From Modestobacter versicolor (lineage in GTDB: Bacteria; Actinomycetota; Actinomycetes; Mycobacteriales; Geodermatophilaceae), in contig NZ_JACIBU010000001.1 of assembly GCF_014195485.1 (NCBI RefSeq), positions 3,162,001-3,226,000 on the forward strand: 64,000 nt of DNA, read 5' to 3'. Positions 13,114 through 23,147 of the stretch are shown here, in pieces (the first letter of the stretch is position 1; the number at the start of each line of letters is the position of its first letter). The notes under the pieces were generated by a model. It made no database searches, was not told where the DNA came from, and saw only the letters and a list, made by a program, of their open reading frames with translations. Position numbers and translations under genes: made by a program.

Positions 13114-14875
13114 AGACCAGCAGCTGGGCGGTGGCGAGCTCGCGGTACAGCGGGTCGGTGTCGACCAGCTCGGCGTGGGTGCCGACCGCGACGACCCGGC
13201 CGCCGTCCAGCACCACGATCTGGTCGCTGTCGATCACGGTGGACAGCCGGTGCGCGACGACCAGCAGCGCCCGGTCGGCGGCGGCCGCGGCCAGGGTGTC
13301 GCGCAGCAGCTGCTCGTTGCGGGCGTCGAGGCTGGCGGTCGGCTCGTCGAGCAGCAGCAGCGCGGGGCGGGACAGCAGCGACCGGGCGATGGCCAGCCGC
13401 TGCCGCTCCCCGCCGGACAGCAGCACGCCGTCGTCGCCGACGGGGACGTCGAGCCCCAGCGGCGAGCGCGCGACGACCGCGGTGAGCCCGACGTCGGCCA
13501 GCGCCTGCCACAGCTGGGCGTCGTCGGCGTCCGGGGTGGCCAGCAGCAGGTTCTCCCGCACGGTGCCGGCGAGCACCGGTGCCTCCTGCTCGACGTAGCC
13601 CATCCGGGCCCGCAGCGCCGCCCGCGGCAGCTCACGCACGTCGGTGCCGGCCCAGCGGACGGCGCCCGACGTCAGCGGGTAGAAGCCCTCCACCAGGGCG
13701 AGCACGGTCGACTTCCCGGCTCCCGACGGGCCGACCAGCGCGGTGCGGCTGCCGGCCGGCACGGTGAAGGAGACCCCGTCCAGCACCGGTGTGCCGTCCG
13801 GGTAGCCGAACCCGACGCCGTCCAGCTCGAGCAGCGGCACCGGGTCGCCGGCCCGCGGCACCCGCAGCACCGCGCCGGCGGCGGGGCGCTCGGCGACCTC
13901 GTCGTGCTCGGGGTCGAGGGCCAGCACCTCCTGCACCCGGGCCAGCGCACCGAGCCCGGTCTGCAGCTGGGTGTAGGAGCCGATCACCTGCCCCAGCGGC
14001 ATGACCAGCAGGAACAGGTACAGGATGAACGAGACCAGGTCGGCGACGGCGATCGAGCCGGTGGCGACCCGGTAGCCGCCCAGCCCGAGGACGGCGAGGA
14101 ACGCGCCCTGCACGGCGATCGAGCCGGCGGGGGAGACCAGCGCCTCCAGCCGGGCGACCTGCACGCCGGCGCGGTACGCGCGGTCGGCGCTCACGCCGAC
14201 CGTCTCGACCTCGCGCGCGGTGGCACCGCTGGCCCGGATGGTGCGCACCGCCGACAGCGCCCGCTCCACCGCGGCGCTCATCGCACCGACCTGCTCCTGG
14301 GCCTGCCGGGACAGCCCGCGCACCCGGCGGGCGGCCAGCACCGCCGTCGTCACGCCCACGCTCACCGCCGCCACGGTGACCAGCAGCAGCCAGACGTCGA
14401 CCAGGGCCATCGCCACCAGCGCCCCGACGCCGACGACCAGCGAGCCGGCCAGGTCGACCACCCCGCTGGTGACCGTGGCGCGCAGCAGGGTGGTGTCCGA
14501 GCCGACCCGGGACATCAGGTCCCCGGTCCGCCGCCGGTCGTACTCGGCGACCGGCAGCCGGAGCAGCCGGTCGGTGAGCAGCCGGCGGGTGCTGAGCACC
14601 ACGCCCTCCGCCGTCCGCTGGAGCAGGTACTGCTGGCCGGCGCCGAGGAACGCGCCGGCGACCAGGACGACGACGAGCAGCAGCACCCCGGGCAGGACGG
14701 CCCCACCGGAGCCCACCGCGCCGATCACCCGGCCCACGAGCGCGGGCTGCGCCAGCGCGGCGGCGGCGGAGACCAGGGAGAGGAGCGCGGCCGCGGCGAG
14801 CGCCCGGCGGTGCGGGCGCAGCAGCGGCAGCAGCTCCCGCAGCCCCGCCGACGGCGCCTCGGCCTCGGTGCTCAG
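13112..14875 (-). CDS. ABC exporter, fused membrane and ATPase domains (probable CTG start)
   Basis: A six-helix type-IV membrane domain is followed by an ATPase: Walker A GPSGAGKS (about 382-389), signature LSGGERQ (486-492), Walker B LLLLDEP (506-512) and the switch VVAHRLS. The first GTG, at 14737, would delete membrane helix 1. In frame upstream, with no stop, lies LRELLPLLRPHRRALA and then a hydrophobic helix ending ALAQPALVGRVI, which is normal exporter sequence. No ATG, GTG or TTG is available there. CTG 14875 (LSTEAEAPSAG) with AGG 6 nt upstream is the best start (587 residues). It is a multidrug-type half transporter; the substrate is unknown. Confidence 0.88.
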   Translation of the reverse strand: MSTEAEAPSAGLRELLPLLRPHRRALAAAALLSLVSAAAALAQPALVGRVIGAVGSGGAVLPGVLLLVVVLVAGAFLGAGQQYLLQRTAEGVVLSTRRLLTDRLLRLPVAEYDRRRTGDLMSRVGSDTTLLRATVTSGVVDLAGSLVVGVGALVAMALVDVWLLLVTVAAVSVGVTTAVLAARRVRGLSRQAQEQVGAMSAAVERALSAVRTIRASGATAREVETVGVSADRAYRAGVQVARLEALVSPAGSIAVQGAFLAVLGLGGYRVATGSIAVADLVSFILYLFLLVMPLGQVIGSYTQLQTGLGALARVQEVLALDPEHDEVAERPAAGAVLRVPRAGDPVPLLELDGVGFGYPDGTPVLDGVSFTVPAGSRTALVGPSGAGKSTVLALVEGFYPLTSGAVRWAGTDVRELPRAALRARMGYVEQEAPVLAGTVRENLLLATPDADDAQLWQALADVGLTAVVARSPLGLDVPVGDDGVLLSGGERQRLAIARSLLSRPALLLLDEPTASLDARNEQLLRDTLAAAAADRALLVVAHRLSTVIDSDQIVVLDGGRVVAVGTHAELVDTDPLYRELATAQLLV

Positions 14876-14897
14876 GACGTGCCTGCCCGGCGGCCGG

Positions 14898-15926
14898 TCA
14901 GGGCGCCGCGGCCAGCGCGGCGACCACCCCGGCCAGCAGCCGGGCGTGGTGCTCGACCAGCTGCGGCCGGTTGCCGTCGGGCCGGATCGCGGCGACGAAG
15001 CCCGCGGCCGACCACAGCTCGTCGCCGTCGTCGGTGCCCAGCAGCGACTGGCGGACCACCGGGTCCTCGACCAGCCGGCGCACCTGCGGTCCGTCCTCGG
15101 CGGCCAGCAGCACCCAGCGGCGGTCGAACTCCGGGTCCGGGCTCGGGATCTGCAGCAGCCCGCCGGTGCCGTGCCGCCACATCCGCGCCGGGGAGAGCCG
15201 GAAGCCGGGCACCGCCCCGAGCACCGGGGCGGCGGTGATCGCGTGCGTGCTGAGCCAGGAGCGGCCCATCGGGGAGGCGACGTCGAAGGCGACCAGCTCC
15301 AGGCCGTTGCCGCGGCCGCGCATCACCCGGCTCGGGCGGTCCTCCTTGCCCGGCCGGACCGGTGCGCTCTGCAGCAGCGGCAGCAGCGCCTCGTCCTCGG
15401 GGGCCGTGCCGTCCGACAGCACCCAGCCGACCTGCTGCGCCCAGGCCTGGGTGGAGAACGGGTCGGCCGGCGGGACGGCGATCGTCTCGTGCTCCGGCCG
15501 GATCCCGCTCCAGTCGACCGACGACTGCGACGTCGTCGGCCGCTGCTGCGGGGGCTGCTCGCCGGGCTGCTGCTCGGGACCGGCCGGCGGGCGGGAGCCG
15601 AAGAGGCCGCCCAGCCCGCGCCGCGGCGGCGCCGCCTGCTCCGGCGGGACGTCGGACTGGCGCTGCTCGGCGACCGGCGGCTGCCACGGCGCCGGGGCCT
15701 GCGCAGCGGGCGGGGCCGGCCGCTCGGGCTCCACGGCCGGCAGGTCCCAGCCCGGCGGTTGCCAGGCGTCCGGGGTGCTCGCCCCGGCCGCCGGGGGTCC
15801 GGCCGGCGGGTCGGCCGGCGGGGTGTCGCTGCCGCCGCCCAGGTGGGCCGGCTCCTGCCAGCCCGACTGCCCGTCGGCCCGGCCGTCGTCGAAGCCGTCT
15901 CCGTCGCGGTCGCGCGGGGTGCTCAT
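14898..15926 (-). CDS. Hypothetical protein, Pro-rich N-terminus with conserved C-terminal domain
   Basis: I do not recognise this 342-residue protein. Residues 1-130 are low-complexity Pro/Ala/Gln with an acidic start (RDRDGDGFDDGRADG). The C-terminal 180 residues look folded, with FDRRWVLLAAEDGPQVRRLV, then RQSLLGTDDGDELWSAAG and VEHHARLLAGVVAAL. That last block resembles the ends of actinobacterial proteins that read as membrane-associated hypotheticals, but no membrane segment is visible here. It lies between dciA and the ABC exporter on the same strand, with short gaps, so co-transcription with either is possible. Confidence 0.7.
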   Translation of the reverse strand: MSTPRDRDGDGFDDGRADGQSGWQEPAHLGGGSDTPPADPPAGPPAAGASTPDAWQPPGWDLPAVEPERPAPPAAQAPAPWQPPVAEQRQSDVPPEQAAPPRRGLGGLFGSRPPAGPEQQPGEQPPQQRPTTSQSSVDWSGIRPEHETIAVPPADPFSTQAWAQQVGWVLSDGTAPEDEALLPLLQSAPVRPGKEDRPSRVMRGRGNGLELVAFDVASPMGRSWLSTHAITAAPVLGAVPGFRLSPARMWRHGTGGLLQIPSPDPEFDRRWVLLAAEDGPQVRRLVEDPVVRQSLLGTDDGDELWSAAGFVAAIRPDGNRPQLVEHHARLLAGVVAALAAAP

Positions 15927-15961
15927 CGCCCGGTGCTCCTCATCGTCCTGTCGCTGCTCGG

Positions 15962-16462
15962 TCAGCCGTAGGTGTCGCGCGGTCCGCGGCCGCGGACCGT
16001 GCGCGGGCCCTTCTTCCAGCTGGGGGCCGTCGGACCGACAACGCGCAGCTTGGTCACGACGTCCCCGCCCACCCCGGCGCGCAGCCGGCCCAGGATGCTC
16101 GGTGCCAGCAGCCGCAGCTGGGTGGCCCAGGCCGTGGACTCGGCGACGACCAGCAGCTCGCCCTCGTTGAGCGACTCCGGCCGGCAGTGCGCGGCGATGT
16201 CCGGGCCGACCAGGGTGTCCCAGCGGCCGAAGACCGCGCCCACCTTGGTCCGCGCCGTCCAGTCCTGCTGGGTGACCAGGGCGTCGACCAGCGACCCGAA
16301 CAGCTGCGGGTCGTCGGCGCCGGGGCCCGGCCCGGTCCAGCGGCGGCGCGGGCCGGCGACCCGGCGCCGGGTGGGCTGCGGCCGGGCAGCCGACGCGGCC
16401 CGGGCGGCCTCCAGCGCCGCTCGGGCGATGTCCGAGGGTCGAGCCGGCCGTTCCTCAGCCAC
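15962..16462 (-). CDS. dciA: DciA-type helicase-loading protein (DUF721)
   Basis: The 166-residue product has a basic disordered N-terminus and a DUF721 domain from about residue 50: [18 protein letters not shown], then [21 protein letters not shown] and a beta strand [18 protein letters not shown]. DciA is the ancestral bacterial loader of the replicative helicase DnaB. GTG 16462 overlaps the recF end by eight bases (GTGGCTGA), which implies translational coupling. The gene follows recF here as in other actinobacteria. Its partner dnaB is in this same window at 56.3 kb. Confidence 0.9.
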   Translation of the reverse strand: MAEERPARPSDIARAALEAARAASAARPQPTRRRVAGPRRRWTGPGPGADDPQLFGSLVDALVTQQDWTARTKVGAVFGRWDTLVGPDIAAHCRPESLNEGELLVVAESTAWATQLRLLAPSILGRLRAGVGGDVVTKLRVVGPTAPSWKKGPRTVRGRGPRDTYG

Positions 16463-17648
16463 CGTCCACCTCCGTGCTCCCGTCGTCCCCGTCGCCGCCG
16501 TCGCGGGGCAGGACCGCCAGCGTCCCAGCTGCGACCTGCACGCGGGTGCCGCGCAACGCCGCGGGGACGTCCTCAGCGACGGCGGCGGTGATCAGGGTCT
16601 GCTCGGCGCTGCCGGCGACCTCGGCCAGCGCCGAGCGGCGGCCGGCGTCCAGCTCGGCGAAGACGTCGTCCAGCACCAGGATCGGGTCGTCGCCCTCGTT
16701 GCGGAGCAGCGCGAAGCAGGCCAGCTTCACCGCGAGGGCGAACGACCACGACTCCCCGTGGCTGGCGTAGCCCTTGGCCGGGGCCGGCCCCAGGTGCAGC
16801 ACGAGGTCGTCGCGGTGCGGGCCGACCAGGGTGATCCCGCGGTCGACCTCGTCCTTGCGCCGCTCGGCGACCCGGTCGCGCAGCGCGGCGGCCAGCTCGG
16901 CCGCACCGGGCAGCGGCCGGGCCGGGTCGATCGGCGCGCCGTCACCGGCCAGCGGCACCGTCGAGCTGTAGCCGAGCGCCGCCCGGTCCGCGCCGGGGCC
17001 GGCGACCGAGGCGTAGGAGTCCGCGACGTAGGGCGCGAGGTCGGCGACCAGCCGCAGCCGGGCCTCGAGCAGCTGCCCGCCGAGCTCGGTGAGGTGGCCG
17101 TCCCAGACGTCCAGCGTGGCCAGCGCGTTGCCGCGGGCCAGCTTCGCCGTCTTGAGCAGGGCGTTGCGCTGCTTGAGCACCCGGTCGTAGTCGCTGCGCA
17201 CCCCGGCCAGCCGCGGCGTGCGGCTGACCAGCAGGTCGTCGAGGAACCGCCGGCGCTCGGCCGGGTCGCCGCGCACCAGGGCGAGGTCCTCGGGGGCGAA
17301 GAGCACGGTCTTCACCAGCCCGAGCAGCTCGCGCGGCCGGGTCAGCGGCGCCCGGTTCACCCGCACCCGGTTGGCCCGGCCGGGGTTGATCTCCACCTCG
17401 ACGAGCAGCTCGCGCTCGTCCTTGCGCAGCGCGGCCCGCACCACGGCCTGGGTCGCGCCGTGGCGCACCAGCGGGGCGTCCGCGGAGACCCGGTGGCTGC
17501 CCAGCGTGGCAAGGTAGCCGACCGCCTCGACCAGGTTGGTCTTGCCCTGCCCGTTGCGGCCGACCAGCACCGTCGGGCCGGGCGTCAGCGCCAGGTCGGC
17601 CAGCTCCCAGCTGCGGAACTGGCCGACCTGCAGGTGCCGGAGGTACAC
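16455..17648 (-). CDS. recF: DNA replication and repair protein RecF
   Basis: The 397-residue product is an SMC-like ATPase with Walker [10 protein letters not shown] (about 33-41), the RecF block [22 protein letters not shown], signature region [15 protein letters not shown] and Walker [14 protein letters not shown]. RecF loads RecA at gaps with RecO and RecR. GTG 17648 begins [14 protein letters not shown], the conserved family start. The gene is 17 bp after gnd in the dnaN-gnd-recF-dciA series. Confidence 0.96.
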   Translation of the reverse strand: MYLRHLQVGQFRSWELADLALTPGPTVLVGRNGQGKTNLVEAVGYLATLGSHRVSADAPLVRHGATQAVVRAALRKDERELLVEVEINPGRANRVRVNRAPLTRPRELLGLVKTVLFAPEDLALVRGDPAERRRFLDDLLVSRTPRLAGVRSDYDRVLKQRNALLKTAKLARGNALATLDVWDGHLTELGGQLLEARLRLVADLAPYVADSYASVAGPGADRAALGYSSTVPLAGDGAPIDPARPLPGAAELAAALRDRVAERRKDEVDRGITLVGPHRDDLVLHLGPAPAKGYASHGESWSFALAVKLACFALLRNEGDDPILVLDDVFAELDAGRRSALAEVAGSAEQTLITAAVAEDVPAALRGTRVQVAAGTLAVLPRDGGDGDDGSTEVDGG

Positions 17649-17665
17649 CGCTCAGCGCGCCGGCG

Positions 17666-18598
17666 TCATGCGGGCTTCTCGGCCTCCTGGGCCTGGATGG
17701 CGTGCACGGCGTGACCGCCGAACTGGTTCCGCAGCGCGGCGACGGCCTTCATCGTCGGGGAGTCGTCCTGGCGGGAGACGAACCGGGCGAACAGCGAGGC
17801 GGAGATCGCCGGCATCGGGACGGCGTTGTCGATGGCCGCCTCGACGGTCCACCGGCCCTCGCCGGAGTCCTCGGCGTAGCCGGTGATCCGGTCCAGGCCC
17901 GGGTCCTCCTGCAGCGCGCGGACCAGCAGGTCCAGCAGCCAGGAGCGGATGACGGTGCCCTGGGTCCAGGAGGCGACGACGCCGGGGACGTCCTCGATGA
18001 GGTCGACCTTCTCGAGCAGCTCGTAGCCCTCGCCGTAGGCCTGCATCATCGCGTACTCGATGCCGTTGTGGACCATCTTGGCGAAGTGGCCGGCGCCGAC
18101 CGGGCCGGCGTGCACGAAGCCGGCGCCGGGGTCGGCCGGGCTGCCCTCGGCCACCTCGGCCGGCGGCTTGAGCGCGTCGAACACCGGCTGGACCTTGGCG
18201 ACGTCCTCGGCGGACCCGCCGACCATCAGCGCGTAGCCGTTCTGCAGGCCCCACACGCCGCCGGAGACGCCGGCGTCGACGTAGCCGATGCCCTTGGCGG
18301 CCAGCTCGTCGGCGTGGACCTTGTCGTCGGTGTACTTGGAGTTGCCGCCGTCGACGACCACGTCGCCGGGGCTCAGCAGCTCGCCCAGCTCCCGCACGGT
18401 GGCCCGGGTCGGGTCGCCCGCGGGCACCATCACCCACACCACGCGGGGGGCCTGCAGCGCCTCGACGAGCCCCTGCAGGCTGTCGACGTCCCGCTTGCCC
18501 GGCGAGTGGTCGTAGCCGACCACCTCGTGCCCGGCGCGGCGGATCCGCTCGGCCATGTTGCCGCCCATCTTGCCCAGCCCGACCAGCCCCAGCTGCAC
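17666..18598 (-). CDS. gnd: 6-phosphogluconate dehydrogenase, decarboxylating (short form)
   Basis: The 310-residue product is the short NAD-preferring type. Rossmann start MQLGLVGLGKMGGNMA, the substrate loop GVSGGVWGLQNGYALMVGG and the catalytic block HFAKMVHNGIEYAMMQAYGEG are present. It converts 6-phosphogluconate to ribulose-5-phosphate. GTG 18598 is chosen because it directly begins the Rossmann strand and has a GGGAG site upstream; the open frame runs 57 codons further without conservation. Its place between dnaN and recF is an actinobacterial trait. Confidence 0.94.
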   Translation of the reverse strand: MQLGLVGLGKMGGNMAERIRRAGHEVVGYDHSPGKRDVDSLQGLVEALQAPRVVWVMVPAGDPTRATVRELGELLSPGDVVVDGGNSKYTDDKVHADELAAKGIGYVDAGVSGGVWGLQNGYALMVGGSAEDVAKVQPVFDALKPPAEVAEGSPADPGAGFVHAGPVGAGHFAKMVHNGIEYAMMQAYGEGYELLEKVDLIEDVPGVVASWTQGTVIRSWLLDLLVRALQEDPGLDRITGYAEDSGEGRWTVEAAIDNAVPMPAISASLFARFVSRQDDSPTMKAVAALRNQFGGHAVHAIQAQEAEKPA

Positions 18599-18755
18599 GT
18601 CCGCTCCCTCAGCTCTCGATGTCTCGCTCGTGTGCCGCGGTCGTCCGCGGCAGGTCTCGGTGGGGGCGCGCTGCGCTGCGGGGCCCCGGTGGACCCGGTT
18701 CCCCGGGCCACTCGCCGGCCACCATCGTGCTCGCCCGGTTCTCGACCCGCACCAT

Positions 18756-18803
18756 CGGCCCCGCTGCAAGGGCCCGCGCCGAGCCCGGTGACGTGCTGGG
18801 TCC
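18756..18803. repeat. 3'-end hairpin repeat, degenerate copy D
   Basis: A 48-bp element sits 4 bp after the dnaN stop. CGGCCCCGCTGCA and GGGCCCGC match copy A, but the right arm is eroded and shortened, so the stem is only partly formed. Confidence 0.55.
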
Positions 18804-18807
18804 TCGA

Positions 18808-19968
18808 TCAGCCGGGGAGGCGCACCGGCATGATCAGGTAGCGGTAGCTGCCGGCCCGCTCGGCCGGCCGTCCGCCGTCGCCCTCGTCACCCGAGGGCTC
18901 CTCGACGCCGGAGAGCACCGCGGGCTTGAGCGCGGTGGTGAAGTCCATCCGGGCCCGGTCGGTGTGCACCGCGGCCAGCCCGTCGAGCAGGAACGTCGGG
19001 TTGAAGCCGATGGTCAGCGGGTCGCCGTCGAACTCGACGTCGCAGCGCTCCTCCGCCTGGCCCTCGTCGTCGGTGCCACCGGCGCGCAGCGTCACCTGGC
19101 CGGAGGTGAACTCGCAGCGCAGCGGGGTGCCCCGCTCGGCGACCAGGGCCACGCGCTTGGCGGCGTCGGTGAACAGGCCCACCGGCAGCGTGGCGAAGGA
19201 CGAGGACTCGCTCGGCATGATCGCGCGGTACTTGACGAACTCGGCGTCCAGCAGCCGGGTGGTGGTCTGCCGGTCCTTGCCGGACAGCCCCAGGATCCCC
19301 TCGCCCGAGCCGCCCGACGAGAGCGACAGCGTCACCTCGGGGCCGCTGGTCAGCGTCTTGGCGGCGTCGGCCAGCGTGCGGGCCGGCACCAGGACGGCGG
19401 CGGACAGGCCCGGGGTCTCCGGGCGCCAGGCGAACTCGCGGACGGCGAGCCGGTAGCGGTCGGTGGCGGCCAGGGTGACCAGGTCGTCCTCGATCTCCAG
19501 CCGGACGCCGGTGAGCATCGGCAGGGTGTCGTCGCGCCCGGCGGCGACCGCGACCTGGCTGACCGCCTCGGCGAACGCGTCGCTGTCGACGGTGCCGGCG
19601 GTGGAGGGCAGCGAGGGCAGCGACGGGTAGTCCTCGACCGGCAGCGTCGGCAGGCTGAACTTGGCGTTTCCGCAGCTGATCGCCAGCCGGGCGCCCTCGG
19701 CGACGACGTCGACCGGGTGCGGCGGCAGGGCCCGGGTGATCTCGGCGAGCAGGCGTCCGGGCACCAGCGTCCGGCCGCTCTCGGTCGACTGGACGTCGAC
19801 CTCCGAGCGCGCCGACACCTCGTAGTCGAAGCCGGACACCGACAGCTGGTTGCCCTCGACCTCCAGCAGGATCCCGGCGAGCACCGGCACCGACGGCCGC
19901 GGCGGCAGGCTGCGCGCCGTCCACGCCACGGCCTCGGCGAGCACCTCACGTGCCACCCGGAACTTCAT
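18808..19968 (-). CDS. dnaN: DNA polymerase III beta sliding clamp
   Basis: The 386-residue product has three clamp domains. It starts MKFRVAREVLAEAVAWTARS and ends with the partner-binding region SYRYLIMPVRLPG. The clamp holds polymerase and repair enzymes on DNA. ATG 19968 has GGTGGG upstream; the open frame extends 43 codons further but without family similarity. It is separated from dnaA by about 630 bp containing the probable oriC, the normal actinobacterial arrangement. Confidence 0.97.
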   Translation of the reverse strand: MKFRVAREVLAEAVAWTARSLPPRPSVPVLAGILLEVEGNQLSVSGFDYEVSARSEVDVQSTESGRTLVPGRLLAEITRALPPHPVDVVAEGARLAISCGNAKFSLPTLPVEDYPSLPSLPSTAGTVDSDAFAEAVSQVAVAAGRDDTLPMLTGVRLEIEDDLVTLAATDRYRLAVREFAWRPETPGLSAAVLVPARTLADAAKTLTSGPEVTLSLSSGGSGEGILGLSGKDRQTTTRLLDAEFVKYRAIMPSESSSFATLPVGLFTDAAKRVALVAERGTPLRCEFTSGQVTLRAGGTDDEGQAEERCDVEFDGDPLTIGFNPTFLLDGLAAVHTDRARMDFTTALKPAVLSGVEEPSGDEGDGGRPAERAGSYRYLIMPVRLPG

Positions 19969-20597
19969 CTCGTACCCACCCTGTGCTCGTCTGCGCCGGC
20001 TCGTCCGGTGCGGTGTGCGGCGCCCATCCTCTCCCGAGGGACCCCCTGCCTGACCAGCCCCATCTGCGAGAGCACTGCTCTGTCGCAGCGTCCCCACCCA
20101 GAGTGTGGTTCGAGAACACCCTGGGAGAAGTACTTCATCTTCCTCATCACGGCTGTGGGTTCTGGGGAACGGACCACTTCCTGCAGGTCAGTCCCCGGAT
20201 GGCCCTGTTGGCCCGCTGTGGGCCGCTGACCCTCCGCCTGTGTCGACACGTGGACAACTCGACCGCCGTGCACCGTCACCGTGCTGTCTCCACCTGCCAT
20301 CCCCCCTCCACTCGCAGGCTCGTCCCCACACCGTGCGCAGCGAGCCGGTCGTCCACCGTCATCGGTGGGCGACTTGTGGACACGGCGGGGACGGCGGTGG
20401 GCGGACGCGGGCCCGGGGCCTGCGCCGTCCCGTCGACGTGCGGCTGAGCTGCCGGTCGGCCCTGCGGACAGCCGCACGGACCGGTAGTCCCCAACCTGTG
20501 CACAGAACTGGGGACAAGGCGACAATCGAGGGACCCCGTCGCCCGCCCACCAATTGCGCGCCCGCGGCCGGCCCCTGCGGCGGGGGCCGAGGCGGAC
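19969..20597. other. oriC: Probable chromosomal origin (oriC), dnaN-dnaA gap
   Basis: This 629-bp gap has no credible gene. DnaA-box-like 9-mers (one mismatch to TTGTCCACA) are TTGTCCACG at 20249-20257, GTGTCCACA at 20377-20385 and TTGTCCCCA at 20509-20517, all on the minus strand. TGTGCACAG follows at 20497-20505. The segment about 20125-20160 (GAGAAGTACTTCATCTTCC and beyond) is the most AT-rich run I see in the window and is a candidate unwinding element. The position between dnaA and dnaN is where oriC lies in Streptomyces and Mycobacterium. The exact start site of replication cannot be shown from sequence. Confidence 0.75.
20531..20589. repeat. 3'-end hairpin repeat, copy E
   Basis: A 59-bp element ends 8 bp before the dnaA stop. 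It shares GGACCCCGTCGCCC and GGCCCCTGCGGCGGGGGCC layout with the other copies, oriented like copy C. Stem arms CCCCGTCGC and GCGGCGGGG still pair, with one G-U. Confidence 0.65.
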
Positions 20598-22454
20598 CTA
20601 CGACCGGGCGCGGCTCTTGATCCGGGCGGTCAGCTCGGTGACCTGCGTGTACGTCGCCCGGCGCTCGCTCATCAGCCCGGTGATCTTCTTGACCGCGTGC
20701 ATGACCGTGGTGTGGTCCTTGCCGCCGAAGGAGGCCCCGATCCGGGGCAGCGACAGCTCGGTGAGCTCCCGGCACAGGTACATGGCGATCTGCCGGGCGT
20801 TGACCAGCGTGCGGCTGCGGTTGCTGCCCTGCAGCTCCTCCATCGTCACGGAGAAGTACTCCGCGGTGGCGGCCATGATGATCGCCGCGGTGATCTGCGG
20901 GCCCTGCTCGTCGCTGATCAGGTCCTTGAGCACCAGCTCGGCCAGCGCGAGATCGACCGGCTGCTTGTTCAGGCTGGCGAAGGCGGTGACCCGGATCAGC
21001 GCGCCCTCGAGCTCGCGGATGTTGGTCTGCACCTTGCTGGCGATGAACTCGAGCACGGCGTCGGGCGCCTGCAGCCGCTCGCCCCACGCCTTCTTCCGCA
21101 GGATCGCGATGCGGGTCTCGAGGTCCGGCGCCTGGACGTCGGTGATGAGCCCCCACTCGAAGCGGGTGCGCAGCCGGTCCTCCAGCGTCGTGAGCTTCTT
21201 CGGCGCCCGGTCGGAGGTGATGACGATCTGCTTGCTGGCGTTGTGCAGCGTGTTGAAGGTGTGGAAGAACTCCTCCTGGGTGCGCTCGGCGCGCTCCAGG
21301 AACTGGATGTCGTCGATCAGCAGGAAGTCGATGTCCCGGTAGCGACGGCGGAAGTCCTCGGCCCGGCCGGAGTGCACCAGGTTGATGAACTCGTTGGTGA
21401 ACTCCTCGGTGCTCACGTACCGCACCCGCACGTTGGGGAACATCCGGGCCGCGTAGTGCCCGATGGCGTGCAGCAGGTGGGTCTTGCCCAGCCCGGAGTC
21501 GCCGTAGATGAACAGCGGGTTGTAGGCGCGCGCCGGCGCCTCGGCCACCGCGACCGCGGCCGCGTGGGCGAACCGGTTGCTGTTGCCGATGACGAAGCTG
21601 TCGAAGACGTACTTGGCGTTCAGCCCCGGGTCGAGCCCGGCCGGCCGCCGGTCGGCGAACAGCGGGACGGCGCCCTGGCCGCGCCCCTGCCGGTCGGCCG
21701 GACGTCGGTCGTCGGCGGGCCCGCGGCCGGGCTCCCCGGCGTCGTCGGACTCCCGGTCCCACGGGGCCAGCCGCGGCTGGACACCGACCCCGGCGCCGCT
21801 GTCGGACCCCGACCACTCCCCCGGGCCGTCCGCGGAGGCCTGCCCGCGGGACCAGTCGCGCCCGTCGCCGGACTCCGGCAGCCAGGCCTCGGCGCGGGCG
21901 GCGTCGGCACGCACCCCGAAGGCGCTGCGCCCATCGTCCACCCGGTCGCGATCGGCGCGGTCCTCGGCGGCCCGGTCGTGCGCGGCACGCTCGCGGGCGG
22001 CGAGCTCCTGAGAGGCGCGGTCGTGGTCGATGCGGTCCTGGGCGAGCCGGTCCTGGGCGCCGCGCTCGTCGGCCGTCCAGTCCGGGGACTGGCCGACCGG
22101 GCCCGGGCGCTCGCGGTCGAGCGGGGCCCAGCGGCGGTCGTCGGCGTCCTCGACCCGGCGCGGCGGGGTGACCGGGGCCGGGTCCGGCTGCGCCGGGACG
22201 TCCTCGAGCTGGACGGCGACGCGGATGGCGCGGCCGAACTCGGCAGACAGCGCCTCGGCCAGCTGCATCCGCATCCGCGACTCGAGCACGGTCTGGGTGA
22301 ACTCGTTCGGCGCGGCCAGCACGGCGGTGTCCTCGACCAGGCCCAGCGGGCGGGTCAGGTTCAGCAGCGCGTTCTGCTGCGGGGACAGGCTGGTGGCGAG
22401 CCGCTCGCGGATCTGGTCCCAGACCGTCGCCAGGTCGACCGTGGAGTCGGCCAT
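20598..22454 (-). CDS. dnaA: Chromosomal replication initiator DnaA
   Basis: The 618-residue product has domain I (1-85), a long linker (86-265), AAA+ domain with Walker A GDSGLGKT (318-325) and Walker B LLIDDIQ (378-384), and the DNA-binding domain with signature [14 protein letters not shown] (577-590). The linker holds a run of alternating Asp-Arg-Ala units (about 133-176, for example [15 protein letters not shown]), probably a charged helix. Long linkers also occur in Streptomyces DnaA. ATG 22454 ([12 protein letters not shown]) has AAGGGA upstream; the frame stays open for 292 codons further without meaning. DnaA binds boxes in oriC and opens it. Confidence 0.97.
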   Translation of the reverse strand: MADSTVDLATVWDQIRERLATSLSPQQNALLNLTRPLGLVEDTAVLAAPNEFTQTVLESRMRMQLAEALSAEFGRAIRVAVQLEDVPAQPDPAPVTPPRRVEDADDRRWAPLDRERPGPVGQSPDWTADERGAQDRLAQDRIDHDRASQELAARERAAHDRAAEDRADRDRVDDGRSAFGVRADAARAEAWLPESGDGRDWSRGQASADGPGEWSGSDSGAGVGVQPRLAPWDRESDDAGEPGRGPADDRRPADRQGRGQGAVPLFADRRPAGLDPGLNAKYVFDSFVIGNSNRFAHAAAVAVAEAPARAYNPLFIYGDSGLGKTHLLHAIGHYAARMFPNVRVRYVSTEEFTNEFINLVHSGRAEDFRRRYRDIDFLLIDDIQFLERAERTQEEFFHTFNTLHNASKQIVITSDRAPKKLTTLEDRLRTRFEWGLITDVQAPDLETRIAILRKKAWGERLQAPDAVLEFIASKVQTNIRELEGALIRVTAFASLNKQPVDLALAELVLKDLISDEQGPQITAAIIMAATAEYFSVTMEELQGSNRSRTLVNARQIAMYLCRELTELSLPRIGASFGGKDHTTVMHAVKKITGLMSERRATYTQVTELTARIKSRARS

Positions 22455-23147
22455 CGACTGTGTCCCTTCCCGTGCCTTCTCATCAGTGCTCCGCAGCTGC
22501 CGTCCACAGGTGGGGACGGGTGCGCAGGCCCCGCTGGATCCCCCGTCCGGTCCCCAGCTGTGGACCGCCGTGGGCAGGTGTGTCCACAAGAGTGTCCACA
22601 GTCTGTGCACGCCCGGCGACACGTGGTCCGGCTGCCGGGGGTGCCGGCCGCCGGATCGGGCGTCGTCGCTGGTCGGCGCCCTGTGCGGACGTCGGGGGAA
22701 GGAGTGCTGGACCGCCGGGACGACGGGCGGACCGGACGAACAGGCCACCAGGAGTCCAACGCGGAGCGACGGGGACGCTAACAGCTCCATCCACAGCCCG
22801 GCAACGACGCCGACCAGCGGGGCCGCACCGGCCGCGGCGTGTCCCTCCGGAGAGCGGTGGGGAGAGGGTGCACCATGGACGGTCCGGCCAGTGCCGCCGG
22901 CGCCGCCGCGGCCCGCCGCAGTCCTCCGTGCGTCTCGGCTATGCTGGTCGGAGTCTGTGCACAGGTCCTGGTGGACTCCCCCGCTCCGTGGGGTGCCACC
23001 CCGGGCCCGGGCACGGCAGACCAGCCTCGGGTACGGGTGCCGGTCGGGAGGCCCTCGAACGCCGGGCCGACGACCTGCCCGTCCCCGCGTGTGCGGTGCC
23101 CGCCCGGGTCCGCGCCGCACCGACGTCGTCAGCAGTGGGAGTCCCTC
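22455..23147. promoter_or_regulatory. Divergent dnaA/rpmH regulatory region with DnaA-box-like motifs
   Basis: This 693-bp gap has no credible gene. Box-like 9-mers are CCGTCCACA (22500-22508), TGTGGACC (22559-22566), and two tandem GTGTCCACA (22580-22588 and 22592-22600). The second runs into GTC and TGTGCACG (604-611 of the 22 kb block), forming the composite motif also seen before dnaB. They lie 46-157 bp upstream of the dnaA start, as expected for DnaA autoregulation. A -10-like TATGCT at 22940-22945 may serve rpmH. The middle (about 22620-22900) shows nothing I can name. Confidence 0.65.

Noticed and set aside
20105-20119. GTTCGAGAAC in the dnaN-dnaA gap as an SOS box
   Set aside because: The spacing and half-sites do not match TCGAAC-N4-GTTCGA.
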